Source: Catonia carolina (taxonomy: Eukaryota; Arthropoda; Insecta; Hemiptera; Achilidae). Taken from it: a stretch of 64,000 nt of DNA. Of the stretch, positions 1-10,440 are shown piece after piece. The translations under genes were made by a program, and so were the position numbers. Numbering within the stretch: the stretch's first letter is position 1; every line of letters starts with the position of its first letter. The stretch is from positions 49,747,553 through 49,811,552 of the forward strand of contig JAQMRL010000001.1 in the NCBI GenBank assembly GCA_035578175.1. The letters are read 5' to 3'. Under the pieces are notes generated by a model. It did not search any database and was not told the DNA's origin. It was given only the letters and a program-made list of their open reading frames with translations.

Positions 1-1003
1 CATTGATGATAAAATCGAACTAAATTATTATCTGTACATGGCATTACGTTTATATTTTAAAGCCGCCGGAGTACCCCAAGGGGCAACACTATTCCCATTT
101 CTGTAAAACGTATTTGCATAGGATATGCCTATCTTGGACACATCGGTAACCGCAACGTATGCTGACGACACAGCAATACTTGTACGGGAAAAGAGCGTGG
201 ATGAGGCTTCCAGGTTGGCGCAGCGACATCTTTTATTAATACAGGACTGGCTTACCCGTTGTTGTATTAAGATGAACCCAATTATATGAACACAAGTTAC
301 GTTCACCTTACGACATCAAACTTGTCCACCTGTGATGCTGAATAACATTCATAACCCACAGGCCAGGGTGGTGCGATATATTGACTTATAGCTTCACAGC
401 TTCTTATAGCTACTAACTTGGAAGCATCATCTGCATACGAGCGTTTAGAACTTAACCGCCACCAGAAGTTACTCTTCTGATTAATTAACCCTCGATTGAA
501 CCTCCGCTCCAGGATTTTAATATACAAATTCTTGTTAAAAAAAATCTGAACTTATGTTTTCCAGCTTTTTGGAATAGCGGCAGAGAGTAATTTAAAGTCA
601 ATCCAGGTCTTTCAATGAAAATTCTTAAGACTTGCTTCTGGCGCTTTTTTATATATAAGAATAAAACCCTCCAAAACGATTACAAAATTCCGACAGTAAA
701 AGAGATAACCGCGTCCTTGTATAGTACATTTCACAAAAGACTAGATGACCATCCAAACCAACTAGCCCGTGATCTAGCTACAAGAAACTTCTTAACTGTC
801 CGTCGTTTAAAGCGAAATTGGAGTAGAGACCTCTTGGTCTGAATAACGGACAATACCAGAAGTTTTAAACTGAGAATGTATCACTGGGTACCTCTTCTAC
901 TTAAAGTGAAATCCCCCACCGCCATTTAAATATCAAATACGGAAGTTGTGCAGCTTAATGTAGACCCTACAGTATACCGTAATAAAAATTAAAGACAAAA
1001 AAA
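1..1003 (+). mobile_element. Jockey-like non-LTR retrotransposon, 3' half, decayed
   Basis: This is the C-terminal part of a Jockey-type reverse transcriptase followed by its 3' UTR; the 5' part lies outside the window. In one frame at 62-85 the motif AAGVPQGA is followed by a stop (104-106), and the catalytic box YADDT lies in the same frame at 158-172. Later pieces appear in other frames, ending at 680-842 with KIPTVKE, NQLARDLATRNFLTVRRLK and RNWSRDLLV then a TGA. This order (GVPQG, YADD, thumb, RRxxRDL end) is typical of Jockey. The 3' UTR (843-1003) ends in an A-rich tail near 981-1003 and matches the tail of the minus-strand copy at 37577-38045, which defines the family's 3' end. Several frameshifts and stops make it a dead copy. 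Confidence 0.8.
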
Positions 1004-1416
1004 GACAGCTGTATTTCAAAAGTATGATTGTACACATCAATAAAAATAACCATATTTTTTAACTATGTGTGTCAATACACACTTACCTTTTTCAAGTTTC
1101 ACTTTGAACTATTTGTACAAGTGAAGAAAACCTATTCGTTCATTTCGAGAAAATTAGTAACTTATGTACCTTTCTTCTTTTTATTGTCAGTTGACATAAA
1201 AATAAAATAATTCATACAGAAATCAATATACGGAGTGCGTCCAATGAAATCTTCGATTTATTTGGATAGTCGTAATCTCGTAATTATACCTGTATCTTTT
1301 TAAAAAGGTTTTATTTCAAGTTTATATATTTATAGTAGTTAACACATTTTACTCATTGACAAGTTAATATTATTTAACAGTACGAAATCACTTTGCTTAG
1401 TATAACTACTTCCATT

Positions 1417-3692
1417 TATTTATTTATTTAGCTTTTACGGCCATATTAGACCACTCAATCAATTTTTGGAGGCTTTTCTCCTAGCCCAGTAATCTCTCAT
1501 CACTTGGGCTCTTCTTTCCCGTTCTGCTTCCGAATAAATCACCTTTCTCCTCTTTATTTCTATTTCTTTAAATCTAGTCTCATTTTGGTGTAATATTTTC
1601 AATTTATTCGTTTTTTGCCTTAAGTCTTGTTCTGTAATCCGTAGTTCCGCCATGTCTTCCTTGACCTCTTTTATCCATCGTGGATGTTGTTTGGATGTAA
1701 TCAATCTTTCTACCAGTTGTTTTAAAACTCTAGTCTCTGGTGTTCTGAGAATGTGCCCGAAGAAGGAAACTCTCTTCTTTCTCATCTTGTCTAGTATAGA
1801 ATCCGTATGTTTGTATACTTGCTTGTTTGGCAACAGCACCCACATCCCGTCTTTCTGGTGTTTCTTACCAATACACGCTCTTAGAATCCTTCTTTCTATT
1901 TTCAGGACACCTTCTATTTTGCCTTTCAAGCCTTTCAGATTGAAGAGGGTTTCACTGCAATACGCAACTTCCGGCTGAACTACTGTTTTATAATGTCTTA
2001 ATTTGGTCTGGATTGATAGTGACTTCTTATTGTATGTATATCTAGTTGTAATTTGCGCTCTGTTTAGTTTGTTTCTTCTTTGATCCCAGGATTCTTTTTC
2101 TTGATTGTTATATCTGATAATTTCTCCAAGATATTTAAATGACTCAACCCTTTCTATCTTATTCTCGTTTAAACTAATTTCGTTTATCACTAGTGGGTCT
2201 GTAGCCATGAACTTGGTCTTTTCGTATGAAATTCTTAGTCCCACTCTATTTGCGATCTGTTCTAAAGTTGTTATCTGTTCTTTTGCTTCCGCTATTGAAA
2301 CTGCCATGAAAGCCAGATCATCGGCAAATCCTAAGCAATTTAACGCAATTTCATTATTTTTCCTTCCAATTTTAACATTCCTAGGGTTGGACTTCTGCCA
2401 TTCCCTCATAATGTATTCCAATGCGCAAATAAAGAGTATAGGGGATATTCCATCTTGCCTTAGCCCTGTTTTTATCTCAAATGATTGTGAGATTTCTCCT
2501 CTGAATTTTGTCATGGACTTTGTGTTGGTTAGGGTAAGTCCAATCATATTTACTAGTTTTGGGTGGACTCCTAAATACCTGAGGATCTTTAACATTGTTG
2601 GTCTATGTATACTATCATACGCTTTTTTGAAGTCTATAAATGAGATTATTAGTTGTTTGTTTCTTCTTCTGTATGAGTCTATCAGTAGCTTTAATGTTAG
2701 GATCTGGTCCGCGCAACTTCTCCAAGGCCTAAAACATCCTTGGTATTCCCCCAGTTCTTCATTTAACTGATCTTTTATCCTGTTGTATAGGATTCGAAAG
2801 AAATTTTCATAAGTACAATCCAATAAGGAAATCCCCCTGTAGTTGTCCGGGTTTGATTTATCTCCCTTCTTATGCAAAGGATGAATTATTGCTGTTGTCC
2901 AATTCCCTGATAATTTTTCCTCTTTCCATATTTTTACTAGATTTAAGTGGAGTGCTCGTATTACTCCTTTATCCGCATACTTCCATATTTCTGCCGTGAC
3001 TGGCTCTGCTCCACTTGCTTTGTTATTTTTCATCTCTTTTACTGCAAGTTGGACTTCTTGTATTGTTGGGGGTTCTGTGTTTTCCACCTCCGTTTTTATT
3101 GGCGTATTAGTGTCTATTTCCAGGGGATTCACGGTTTCTTCACAGTTTAGTAGATCCTTAAAGGCATGAGCTAATATTTCCGTGCTTTCATGACTGTTAC
3201 GGGCTATTCTTCCTTCTTTGTTCCTCAGTGTCAATGTGATTGGTTCATATTTCCTTGTTTCTTCCTGAAACATTCTGTAGTAATCTCTAGTACTTACTTT
3301 TTTGTAGTTCTCTTCTATTTGTGAGATCATATCTTTCTGGTATTGGCGTTTTACTTGTCTCAGGGTTCTCTGCGTTTCCTTTCTTTGTTTTGTGAGTTCT
3401 TGATAAGATTTTTATGTTCTCCTGGTTTGGTGGCCAATCCAGGCTTGGTGTCTTCTATTTACCGTATCATCACAAGTTTGATTCCACCACGCGTGTTTCT
3501 TTCTAGAGTTTGGTGGAGATGTCTGTTTGGCTATTTCCAGAAGTTTTGGCACCATATCTGCAAGCCCTTCATTAGCTGATAGTCTAGATGTTAGTTCTAA
3601 GTATTCAGAATTATCTTTTAAATTTTGTTGGTTATATTCTTTTTTGACTCGTTTTTCCCTTTTAACTGTTTTTACTACTAAACTACTGTTTA
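1417..3692 (-). mobile_element. RTE-like LINE, 5'-truncated, with 13-bp TSD
   Basis: A complete insertion event can be delimited: the 13-bp direct repeat AACTACTTCCATT occurs at 1404-1416 and 3693-3705, flanking the element. On the minus strand the element begins in the linker between endonuclease and RT, runs through an RT frame, and ends with a short 3' UTR and an (AAAT)n-type tail at 1417-1435. This is the classic product of target-primed reverse transcription with 5' truncation. From 3692 down to about 3415 the minus strand is still readable as linker protein (including a KKHAWWNQTCDD-like patch). A TAA at 3412-3414 interrupts it before the RT frame. Confidence 0.85.
1459..3330 (-). CDS. 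reverse transcriptase of an RTE-like LINE (inactive)
   Basis: A 623-codon frame from the first ATG; the frame stays open to 3411, where an in-frame TAA separates it from the upstream linker. RT landmarks in order: HPLHKKGD and NYRGISLLD (residues about 150-171), FIDFKKAYDS (231-240, first catalytic Asp at 233), GLRQDGISP (289-297), FADDLAF (335-341, catalytic Asp pair), then the thumb with LRHYKT and a C-terminal SEAERERR basic tail. It lacks an N-terminal endonuclease, so it is a fragment. Lesions are visible: GLRQ-DG has lost the Gly seen in the sister copy at 31059-32930 (GLRQGDG), and the GFRPGRS motif reads CFRPWRS. It is annotated as coding because the frame is long and recognisable, but it is almost certainly non-functional. 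Confidence 0.85.
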   Translation of the reverse strand: MISQIEENYKKVSTRDYYRMFQEETRKYEPITLTLRNKEGRIARNSHESTEILAHAFKDLLNCEETVNPLEIDTNTPIKTEVENTEPPTIQEVQLAVKEMKNNKASGAEPVTAEIWKYADKGVIRALHLNLVKIWKEEKLSGNWTTAIIHPLHKKGDKSNPDNYRGISLLDCTYENFFRILYNRIKDQLNEELGEYQGCFRPWRSCADQILTLKLLIDSYRRRNKQLIISFIDFKKAYDSIHRPTMLKILRYLGVHPKLVNMIGLTLTNTKSMTKFRGEISQSFEIKTGLRQDGISPILFICALEYIMREWQKSNPRNVKIGRKNNEIALNCLGFADDLAFMAVSIAEAKEQITTLEQIANRVGLRISYEKTKFMATDPLVINEISLNENKIERVESFKYLGEIIRYNNQEKESWDQRRNKLNRAQITTRYTYNKKSLSIQTKLRHYKTVVQPEVAYCSETLFNLKGLKGKIEGVLKIERRILRACIGKKHQKDGMWVLLPNKQVYKHTDSILDKMRKKRVSFFGHILRTPETRVLKQLVERLITSKQHPRWIKEVKEDMAELRITEQDLRQKTNKLKILHQNETRFKEIEIKRRKVIYSEAERERRAQVMRDYWARRKASKN

Positions 3693-3705
3693 AACTACTT
3701 CCATT

Positions 3706-4600
3706 ATTATATTAAAATAAAATTTATAAATAGTACTCATACCGTCCACAGTGTTTTACGCTTTGTAGGTGTTATAGTATTCCTACATAAAAAACAAACT
3801 TCTCGTACACCGCATACGTATGTTTAGATAGAAATTTACTATGTTTCTATATTTTTATTGTTAATCTTGTAAAAACAAATTGACACTTTCAGATAGTAAG
3901 TTGACTATTCACCAGTAATATGGTGATTAGATGCTACAATTTTTCTGTCTCTATTTAACGTTGTAATATTGTACTATACCTTATTCCAATTAATGTTGGA
4001 ATTTATGTCAACAGACCATATGGGTGTGTGGTTGTAAGAATGATACTAACGTGACCGGCATTTTGTATCGGATGGCCGGGATATCGGACAAATCATGTTA
4101 CCTATATCAACATAATAATATGTTGATTTATGTTTATGTTCATGTCCAAAGCGCGGTATGCACTTTAGTTTTGGGATAAATAGTAATACCATTACTGTTA
4201 GTAGCCTGGGATTCAAATGTTTTGGAATATTTTTAGCATACGAGTAATATTGGTTGTGGTTTTTCATTGAACTGTTTATCAATTTGTGTCTTTAATGGTG
4301 AGTATTTATTACCAAAGAAATAGAAAAATTACTTTGTGGGATGCTTGAATCATTACAATCAGAAATATGTCGTTTGTTTTTGTCTCTTATTCCATTCTAT
4401 GTTAGAAGCCATGGCAACGTTAACTTTTTGGTTAGCATTAGACATATCTTACGTGTATTAGGAATTAAAATATTTGTTGGTTCCTTTGAGTAGGCTATTA
4501 AGGAATTCTCAAAGGTCGATTCCCACAGTTGCATTATATGAAGTGAGGGAAATATATTAATACATACTTTTCAGGGAAACAATTATTTAATGCCATTGCT
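3706..4600. other. unexplained AT-rich sequence
   Basis: It lies immediately beyond the right TSD of the LINE. No coding or repeat homology recognised. A short open frame on the minus strand at 4046-4282 has no recognisable motif. Confidence 0.5.
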
Positions 4601-4676
4601 ACCTCCGTGGTGTAGTAGGTAGAGCACTACCTAACAAATGAAAGGTTCCGGGTTCGATTCCCAGCTGGGGTCTAGA
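4601..4676 (+). mobile_element. tRNA-like SINE head (relic)
   Basis: It carries a pol III A-box-like stretch (GTGGTGTAGTAGGTAGAGC, 4607-4625) and a B box (GGTTCGATTCC, 4651-4661) at tRNA spacing. The ends (ACCTCCG at 4601, CTGGGGT to 4671) can pair in about five or six of seven positions, so a cloverleaf is partly retained. The T stem and anticodon stem are imperfect and no tail family is recognisable downstream. It is best read as a SINE head rather than a working tRNA gene. Confidence 0.6.
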
Positions 4677-5744
4677 AATTAAGTGCCAAAACGCAATGTT
4701 TCATGTACTAATATAATTGCTAATACCCAAGGTGCTGATGAGACTTAAAATAAAATAACTATTTAATTCCTAATAATTCAATTATTCTGTAGACGACTAA
4801 ACAACATATTTCTTTACACAATCAGTCAGCTGACTTTTATAATTTTAAAACAAAGTAAAAATCTCTGAAAGATAACCTATAGTAAGATTTGAAATACATT
4901 CGCTATATAACTATATAAGCTATATATAGCTATATAAGTTGTGTAACATTTACAAAAAGTTAAACGATTTCATGAGATTTAAAGAATACAAAAATTGATT
5001 AAGAAAAGTGCACTGTAGTAAATATTTTACTCGATAAAGGAGGTCAAAATGTTTCGATTTAGTTCAAAGAAGTTTTGTGCCGTACTTTACTCGAAAATAA
5101 ACTTACCAAGTTTTCCTCTTCTAGAGGACGGAGTAAAGTGTACGAATTATTATCTAAGTCTTTCAAGGAAACCAAACTTTATTTTTAAAGTTTGTAGTCA
5201 ATATCTAGGTGCAAAATGAAAAGTTTATAACAAATTTTACGGACTTGTTATTTAATGGCACAAATTTTCGTGTAATTATTTACACTTTTTATAGAGCTGC
5301 CTCTGAGAATTCAATATAAGAGTGAATTTCAGGGAAAACGTTAATTAAGAACGTTAATTCAAAATTCTTGTACATCGTTGTTGTTAATTTTTAATAATTT
5401 AGGAAAAATGTTACATTTTCATACAAGAAGACGATTAGAATTTCATTTTACGGGAAACACTGTTTACAAAAGGAACTTTACAAGACAGAAACGTATGCAT
5501 GCCCTAATTCATTAAAAAACGATCAATAACAGTAAACTGTGTGTTTAGTAAAAGCAGTATAGTGGTCAATAAAAGAAATTCAGTAAGGAGTATATTTGCA
5601 TGAAAAGGAATACAGCCAAAGTCTGAAGAACCTTTTAGTTAAATATTTAATGGATGAAACCACGTTCGAAAATAATACTAAGTGATATTGTTCTTTTCTA
5701 CAGCACTTCCTAAAGATATAGAAAAATATATACCTTCCACTCTA
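4677..5744. other. unexplained AT-rich sequence
   Basis: No coding homology seen. There is a local imperfect palindromic or tandem patch of CTATATA units at about 4903-4940. Confidence 0.5.
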
Positions 5745-6470
5745 CAAACCATCTCAACTTCTTTTGTTGATGACCTGTATTATTGTCTCAATCCGATGAT
5801 CCAACAATCACCTTTGACAATGTTCAGTATTTATAAACCCTTTTGGAACAATGGCTAATGAAATGGAAAATAAAAAGTATTAAAAACATAAAGTTTCACG
5901 TAGCTATTACTTTGCATCGACAAACGTATCCACTTTTATTTCTATACACATACAATTTACCTCTTCCACCGAGTGACCATACCGTGATACTTTGGTGTAT
6001 ACATTGATCGTTACTACACTTAAAATCAACAAACATCACTGTAAAGAGGAAGGCTCTGAAGGACAGACTAAAACCTCTGTACTGACTCATTTCGTAATAG
6101 TTTAAACTGACGCCATCCTTAAACTCAACGCTTCTGTATAAATTCTACCATGTGGATATAGAAGCCAGATTAATGGTACGGCAAAACCGTTCGCCATAGC
6201 TTAAATCCTAAGGTTTCAGTCAAATATTCTCCGATATGTAGCAAACACGTTTTTCTTATGTATCAAACAACAATTTACACGACTTACACGTACCTTACGT
6301 TAACAATTCATTTGTAACTATAAAACAGATTAAAAGAAAACTGTGTAACAACCATAATCTTATTATACGAGCTTTAGGCGAAGAAAATCTCCAAAGTAAT
6401 TCCCCTAGATATCTACACAAACGATGGAGTAGAAACATTTTAAGGGAAACTATTTTATATACATAGGCGT
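5745..6470 (+). mobile_element. Jockey-like RT relic, heavily decayed
   Basis: By moving between frames the order of a Jockey RT can be followed. FVDDLYY (the degenerate YADD box) is near 5765-5790; WLMKWKIK, near 5850-5875, matches the conserved Trp-Lys patch after the active site. TVKRKALKDRLKPLYWLI lies near 6040-6100, and LRFQSNILR near 6205-6235. NNHNLIIRALGEENLQ and SPRYLHKRWSRNILR lie in one frame at about 6345-6445, and the frame runs on to a stop near 6465. At least four frame changes and several stops are present. The C-terminal KRWSRNIL corresponds to the ends of the copies at 1-1003 and 26002-26064. Confidence 0.7.
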
Positions 6471-7384
6471 AATTTTAAAAAAATTGAATATATATCTGTA
6501 AACAAAAAAGATAAAACACGAAAAAACCATTTTCAATAAATAAAGTAAAAAAAGTTATTCTTAATTAATTGTATTTTTCTATTGTAACAGTTTTCGATTC
6601 AATTCATTTAATTTCGGTCTGCTAGTTTCTAACTAAAATATTAATTTACTACCTGTTTAAATCCTTGTTATTTTTTAACTACAACAAAATGTTTCACATT
6701 ATAATGTATTATTATAGTGATTTCAAAGTTCACAGACCACATTCATGTTGCAATAATCGCATGAACACACACTATTATCACACGTTGTATAATATATCAG
6801 TTTGAAAGTAAACCATTAGCGTAAAGTTTAGAAATGCTTTGTTAGACTAATAAAACACACTATTTTTGTTCATAATAATCGCAGTAAAGAGAGTAAGTAT
6901 TAAATGAAAATGTGTACACTAATATTAATAAACCGTATAATACAAAATACTGTAATGCACCTGTATTTGCTTTCATTTAATCAACGCCGATATTCAGGCA
7001 ACATGTAAGTAACGTATTAGCTTTTTGCTAGTTGATGCAGACTAGTTAGATTTATATAATTTATTAACTATTAATTTTGTAAATACTAACGTATTAAAAT
7101 GACACTATTGCATAAAATTTCGGCTATCAGAATTCACAAATTAGTAGCAATTTCAAAAGAACTAACACCTCCATTAATTATTCAGCAAAAATAATAAATA
7201 TAAAATTTTTGTATGGTAAGTCGAATTGGTCTACGTAACATATAAGCTAAAAAATGAAAAACATTATTTCGCTCCCGTCAAATTAATGTTGAACATGTTT
7301 ATAAAATTTGAATTATTTTAGCGGATAGTGTAGTATTTAAAGTTTTTTTGTAACAGAAGAACATCACTTAAGTCTATATACATT

Positions 7385-7390
<6 letters not shown>
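6471..7390. other. unexplained AT-rich sequence
   Basis: Beyond a possible Jockey 3' UTR in the first hundred bases (A-rich, 6500-6560) nothing is recognisable. Confidence 0.5.

Positions 7391-7416
<26 letters not shown>
7391..7416. repeat. (AT)n microsatellite
   Basis: A pure AT dinucleotide run that directly abuts the tail end of the minus-strand SINE relic to its right. Confidence 0.9.
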
Positions 7417-7495
7417 GTTAGTTTATTTAAAGTTGCATCAACAGCTTTGTCATTAGCGACTACAGTGGATTATGGAACTTTGGGTTGTGACAAGT
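7417..7495 (-). mobile_element. SINE tail fragment (tail class I)
   Basis: Read on the minus strand this segment contains GTCGCTAATGAC and GTTGATGCAACTTTAAATAA. That is the same tail as the SINEs at 23725-23917, 26811-26985 and 45169-45345. The tRNA-like head is not recognisable. Confidence 0.65.
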
Positions 7496-8634
7496 CTATA
7501 AATTGTTTGTGTACGCAATCTGGATTTTTAATTAATTAAATTAAGCAAAATTTGTATCATTAGGTTTTTAAATCACACAGAAATTTTCACTGGCAAAAAT
7601 TATTTTAAAAATACACACCTAGAAATGTTCATAAATCCCGCAAATAATTTAAATCTTTAAAAATATTATGGTTAAAAAACGTTAATAATTTAGTTTATAA
7701 ACATTTAATATACTCTTACAATAAGAAAGGAAGAGAAAAATTTTTGTATTAATAATTTAGAGAGCGGTCTATAAAAGTTTAGGACTGTGTGAAAATAAAA
7801 ATAAAAACAAACACAGAAACTGCAGAAGGTTTCTATTACAGTAAAATTATGTCGGTACTAAAAGCGCGAGGCGACAGTGAAAATAGATCAGATTTATCAG
7901 AAGGTAAACCGACTCTCTTATCGAGTGAGTATAAAACTTTAGATGATTTAAAAAATTTAAACAATTTGTGGAAAAAGTTAAAATGAACTTTTCTCTATGT
8001 CAGTTTGAGTTTTCGAAGTAAAAAAATATCACGAAAAAGATCTGATTAACTTATTTAAATTAATATCAAGCTGTATTTAACCACATGGATTATTAACAGA
8101 AATAAGTTCACACCTCATACTTAAAATTTAAGAAGTTATTTATAGATTTTTCATTAACAGATTTCTTTTTTTTTGTAAAATGTGTTGTATATTTATGTAA
8201 TTATGAAACAAGATAATTATGTTATAGATGATGCACCATTGTTTTCATTAAGTTCGTGTTAACTAAAGCTAAAAATATAATTACAATAATAAAAATGGAA
8301 ATAAATAACTAATAATATTTTTATTTCATCCCTACAATATGTAATATACAATGTAAAAACTGAAAGAAACCTTATTTAATATTTTCAAATTTACGATAAA
8401 TTAATAGGCTACATAATTTATAAAATAAATTAGTACGTAAGTTATTTCTTAACTAACCAATCCTAAACCAACCAATCCATGGATAAGTTCAACCAACTCC
8501 CAGACTACCTAAATATATTAATTCTGTATTTAATGACACCAATCGTTGCACTAAAAAGTAATTTACGTAAGTCAGGAAGCAAACAGTTAAAAATTTTTTT
8601 TGCCGTAAAATCAAACACCCTATGACCTCCGGGC
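7496..8634. other. unexplained AT-rich sequence
   Basis: A 65-codon lysine-rich frame at 7789-7986 (+) has no recognisable domain and no supporting context. I regard it as chance. Nothing else is recognised. Confidence 0.5.
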
Positions 8635-9112
8635 GTTTTCGTTTCACTTCCATTGCCAATCCAGCCTCAACTCTTCTTGTTTCCTAATATTGCTCCAAAA
8701 TTGTAGAGAAGTACTGTTTTCCTATAGATATTAAGCTATTTATAGTAAGAATGCCAAATTGTTGAAAAAGAGGCAGAGCAGGATGAGTTGAACCTTCCTA
8801 AAACATTAGGCTAGCCATAACTTTTTTTGCATCTTAATTAAAGGTTCCACAGTTGTACCAAATGTATCACACCAAGGTACTACTCTAATATAGTATTCTA
8901 TACTATAATATAGTATCTATTCTAATAGTAATTCTATTCTAATATTAACTGAAACAGAGTAAAGTAAGCTGCAGGTAAAATGGTCACAAAGAGAAATTCT
9001 CTAAGTCTGCTAAAATAGTACACTAACTGACAACCATTTTTGACAACGTGATCAATATGATAATCCCATTTAAGTTCTGGTTAATATGAACTCCCAGAAT
9101 CTTATATTCTGT
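8635..9112 (-). mobile_element. non-LTR RT thumb-region relic
   Basis: On the minus strand from 9110 downward the conserved post-active-site block can be read: YKILGVHINQNLNWDYHIDH, then VVKNGCQLVYYFSRLREF, then TTVEPLIKMQKK and LQFWSNIR, with frame changes between them. The GVxIxxxLxWxxHI pattern is diagnostic of non-LTR RTs (Jockey/R1-like group). A homopolymer T run lies at its upstream edge (9111-9125). No endonuclease or catalytic box is retained. Confidence 0.65.
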
Positions 9113-9324
9113 TTTTTTTTTATTTTATTGCAATTACAGTAGACCCTAAACAATTCAGAACACGTAATTTTAATACAAAATCAACTAGCTGTTTATTTTT
9201 GTACCAAGAAAAAATTGTGTGATTAGTGTTATAACGAGTAATATTAAGAGCTATTTTACAGTAACCTAATCATGTTTTAACTCTAAATATGCCTTGTTTT
9301 ATAAAACCTTCTGATTATATTTCA

Positions 9325-10440
9325 TCTTACCAAACCCCTTCGTTCAAAATTATTTGGAAAATTACTGTTACCTCGCCGTTTGTCTTTTGTCGAGAAACAT
9401 CATTTCTTTCCGAGTCATTAGTACGGAACTCAGAGGTTTCACATGACTATTGATCAACTACACAGGGTCATTGACCAAATTTCTTTACGTTTTAAGAGGA
9501 CACAATGCAGGAGTGCTGTTTTCCCGGACGTTTGGACCGCTTTTGACAAGCTATGGTATGAATGTTTGCTTTTCAAATTTTTTACCCGACTATTTTTACC
9601 TGACACATACTTTTTAATTTTAAGCACTGACATTCCTCAGAGATCAATTTTATCACCTTAACAATACAATATGTTTCTAATTTTCCTGAATTTCCTAATA
9701 CCCCAAATTGCAACGTATGCTGATGATATAGTTATCGTTTCTACTAAAAAAAAACACGGGCGAGAGCCGTTGAAAATATCCAAAATCAATTTAAGTTTTT
9801 GTATAACTTGCTAAACATATGTAGAATACGAATAAATGCAAAAAATTGGTTGACGGTTCTTTTACCCTTCGGAAAAAGGAATTTCCTTCGTTTCTTGACA
9901 AATGTGTTCATTCCTCAGCGACCAAAGTTCGGTACCTTCAAGTACAATTAGATAAAAAGGCCGTACCTGGGTGCCTCATATAAAAACGAACGAATTACTC
10001 TGAACTCTAGCAAGTGAAACGATCATGACAAAATTGTCATTATAGAAATCTTTAATTAAACCTATTTGGGCTTATGTAATTTAAATTATCGCCTCTACTA
10101 AACCCAGTAACGTCAAAAAGTTACAAGTGCTCCAATCTAGATTTCTCCGACAAGTTACTACGTGAGCAACAAAACTTTGCTATGATGACCTCAAAATTCC
10201 CTTTATTAAAGAAGTAATATGCACAAGTTACGCACGATTCTACAACAGACTAACCGACAATCCTAACGAGTAGTACAGAGAATTGCACGATTAAATCTTC
10301 CTGGAGATCCACCAAAGCGACTGCAAAGATTTTGGAATAGAGAACTACCTGATCTGACTAAACGAATTAACTTTAAAAAAATTAAATCAAAATTATATTT
10401 TTTTTCGTGCTTGCTTTACCAGATTTATAGTATCATAGCG
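9325..10440 (+). mobile_element. Jockey-like non-LTR RT relic
   Basis: The readable order is: SKLFGKLLLPRRLSFVEKHH near 9330-9400 (the 'RPISLL...SKxFEKLLxxR' region), TIDQLHRVIDQI at 9446-9480, and VFPDVWTAFDKLWYECLLFK at 9522-9580, which holds the first catalytic Asp block with DVWTAFD where DVxxAFD is expected. Then come DIPQRSILSP at 9629-9658 (GVPQGSxLSP degenerated) and ATYADDIVIVS at 9713-9745, the catalytic YADD. The thumb follows in several frames, ending with LPGDPPKRLQRFWNRELPDL near 10297-10360. The number of frame shifts and stops makes it non-functional. Confidence 0.78.

Noticed and set aside
2105..2770. A 221-codon open frame on the plus strand.
   Set aside because: It lies opposite the RTE-like RT coding strand; the same applies to plus-strand frames at 1652-1978 and 31063-32848. 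These are complements of real RT sequence.
4601..4676. A possible functional tRNA gene.
   Set aside because: Imperfect acceptor, T and anticodon stems, and resemblance to the SINE heads elsewhere in the window. The other tRNA-like heads (23725, 29358, 41400, 59080 and so on) continue into SINE tails and are not tRNA genes either.
7789..7986. A 65-codon lysine-rich frame as a small gene.
   Set aside because: No ATG-supported start, no recognisable domain and no splice or promoter context; such frames are expected by chance in AT-rich DNA.
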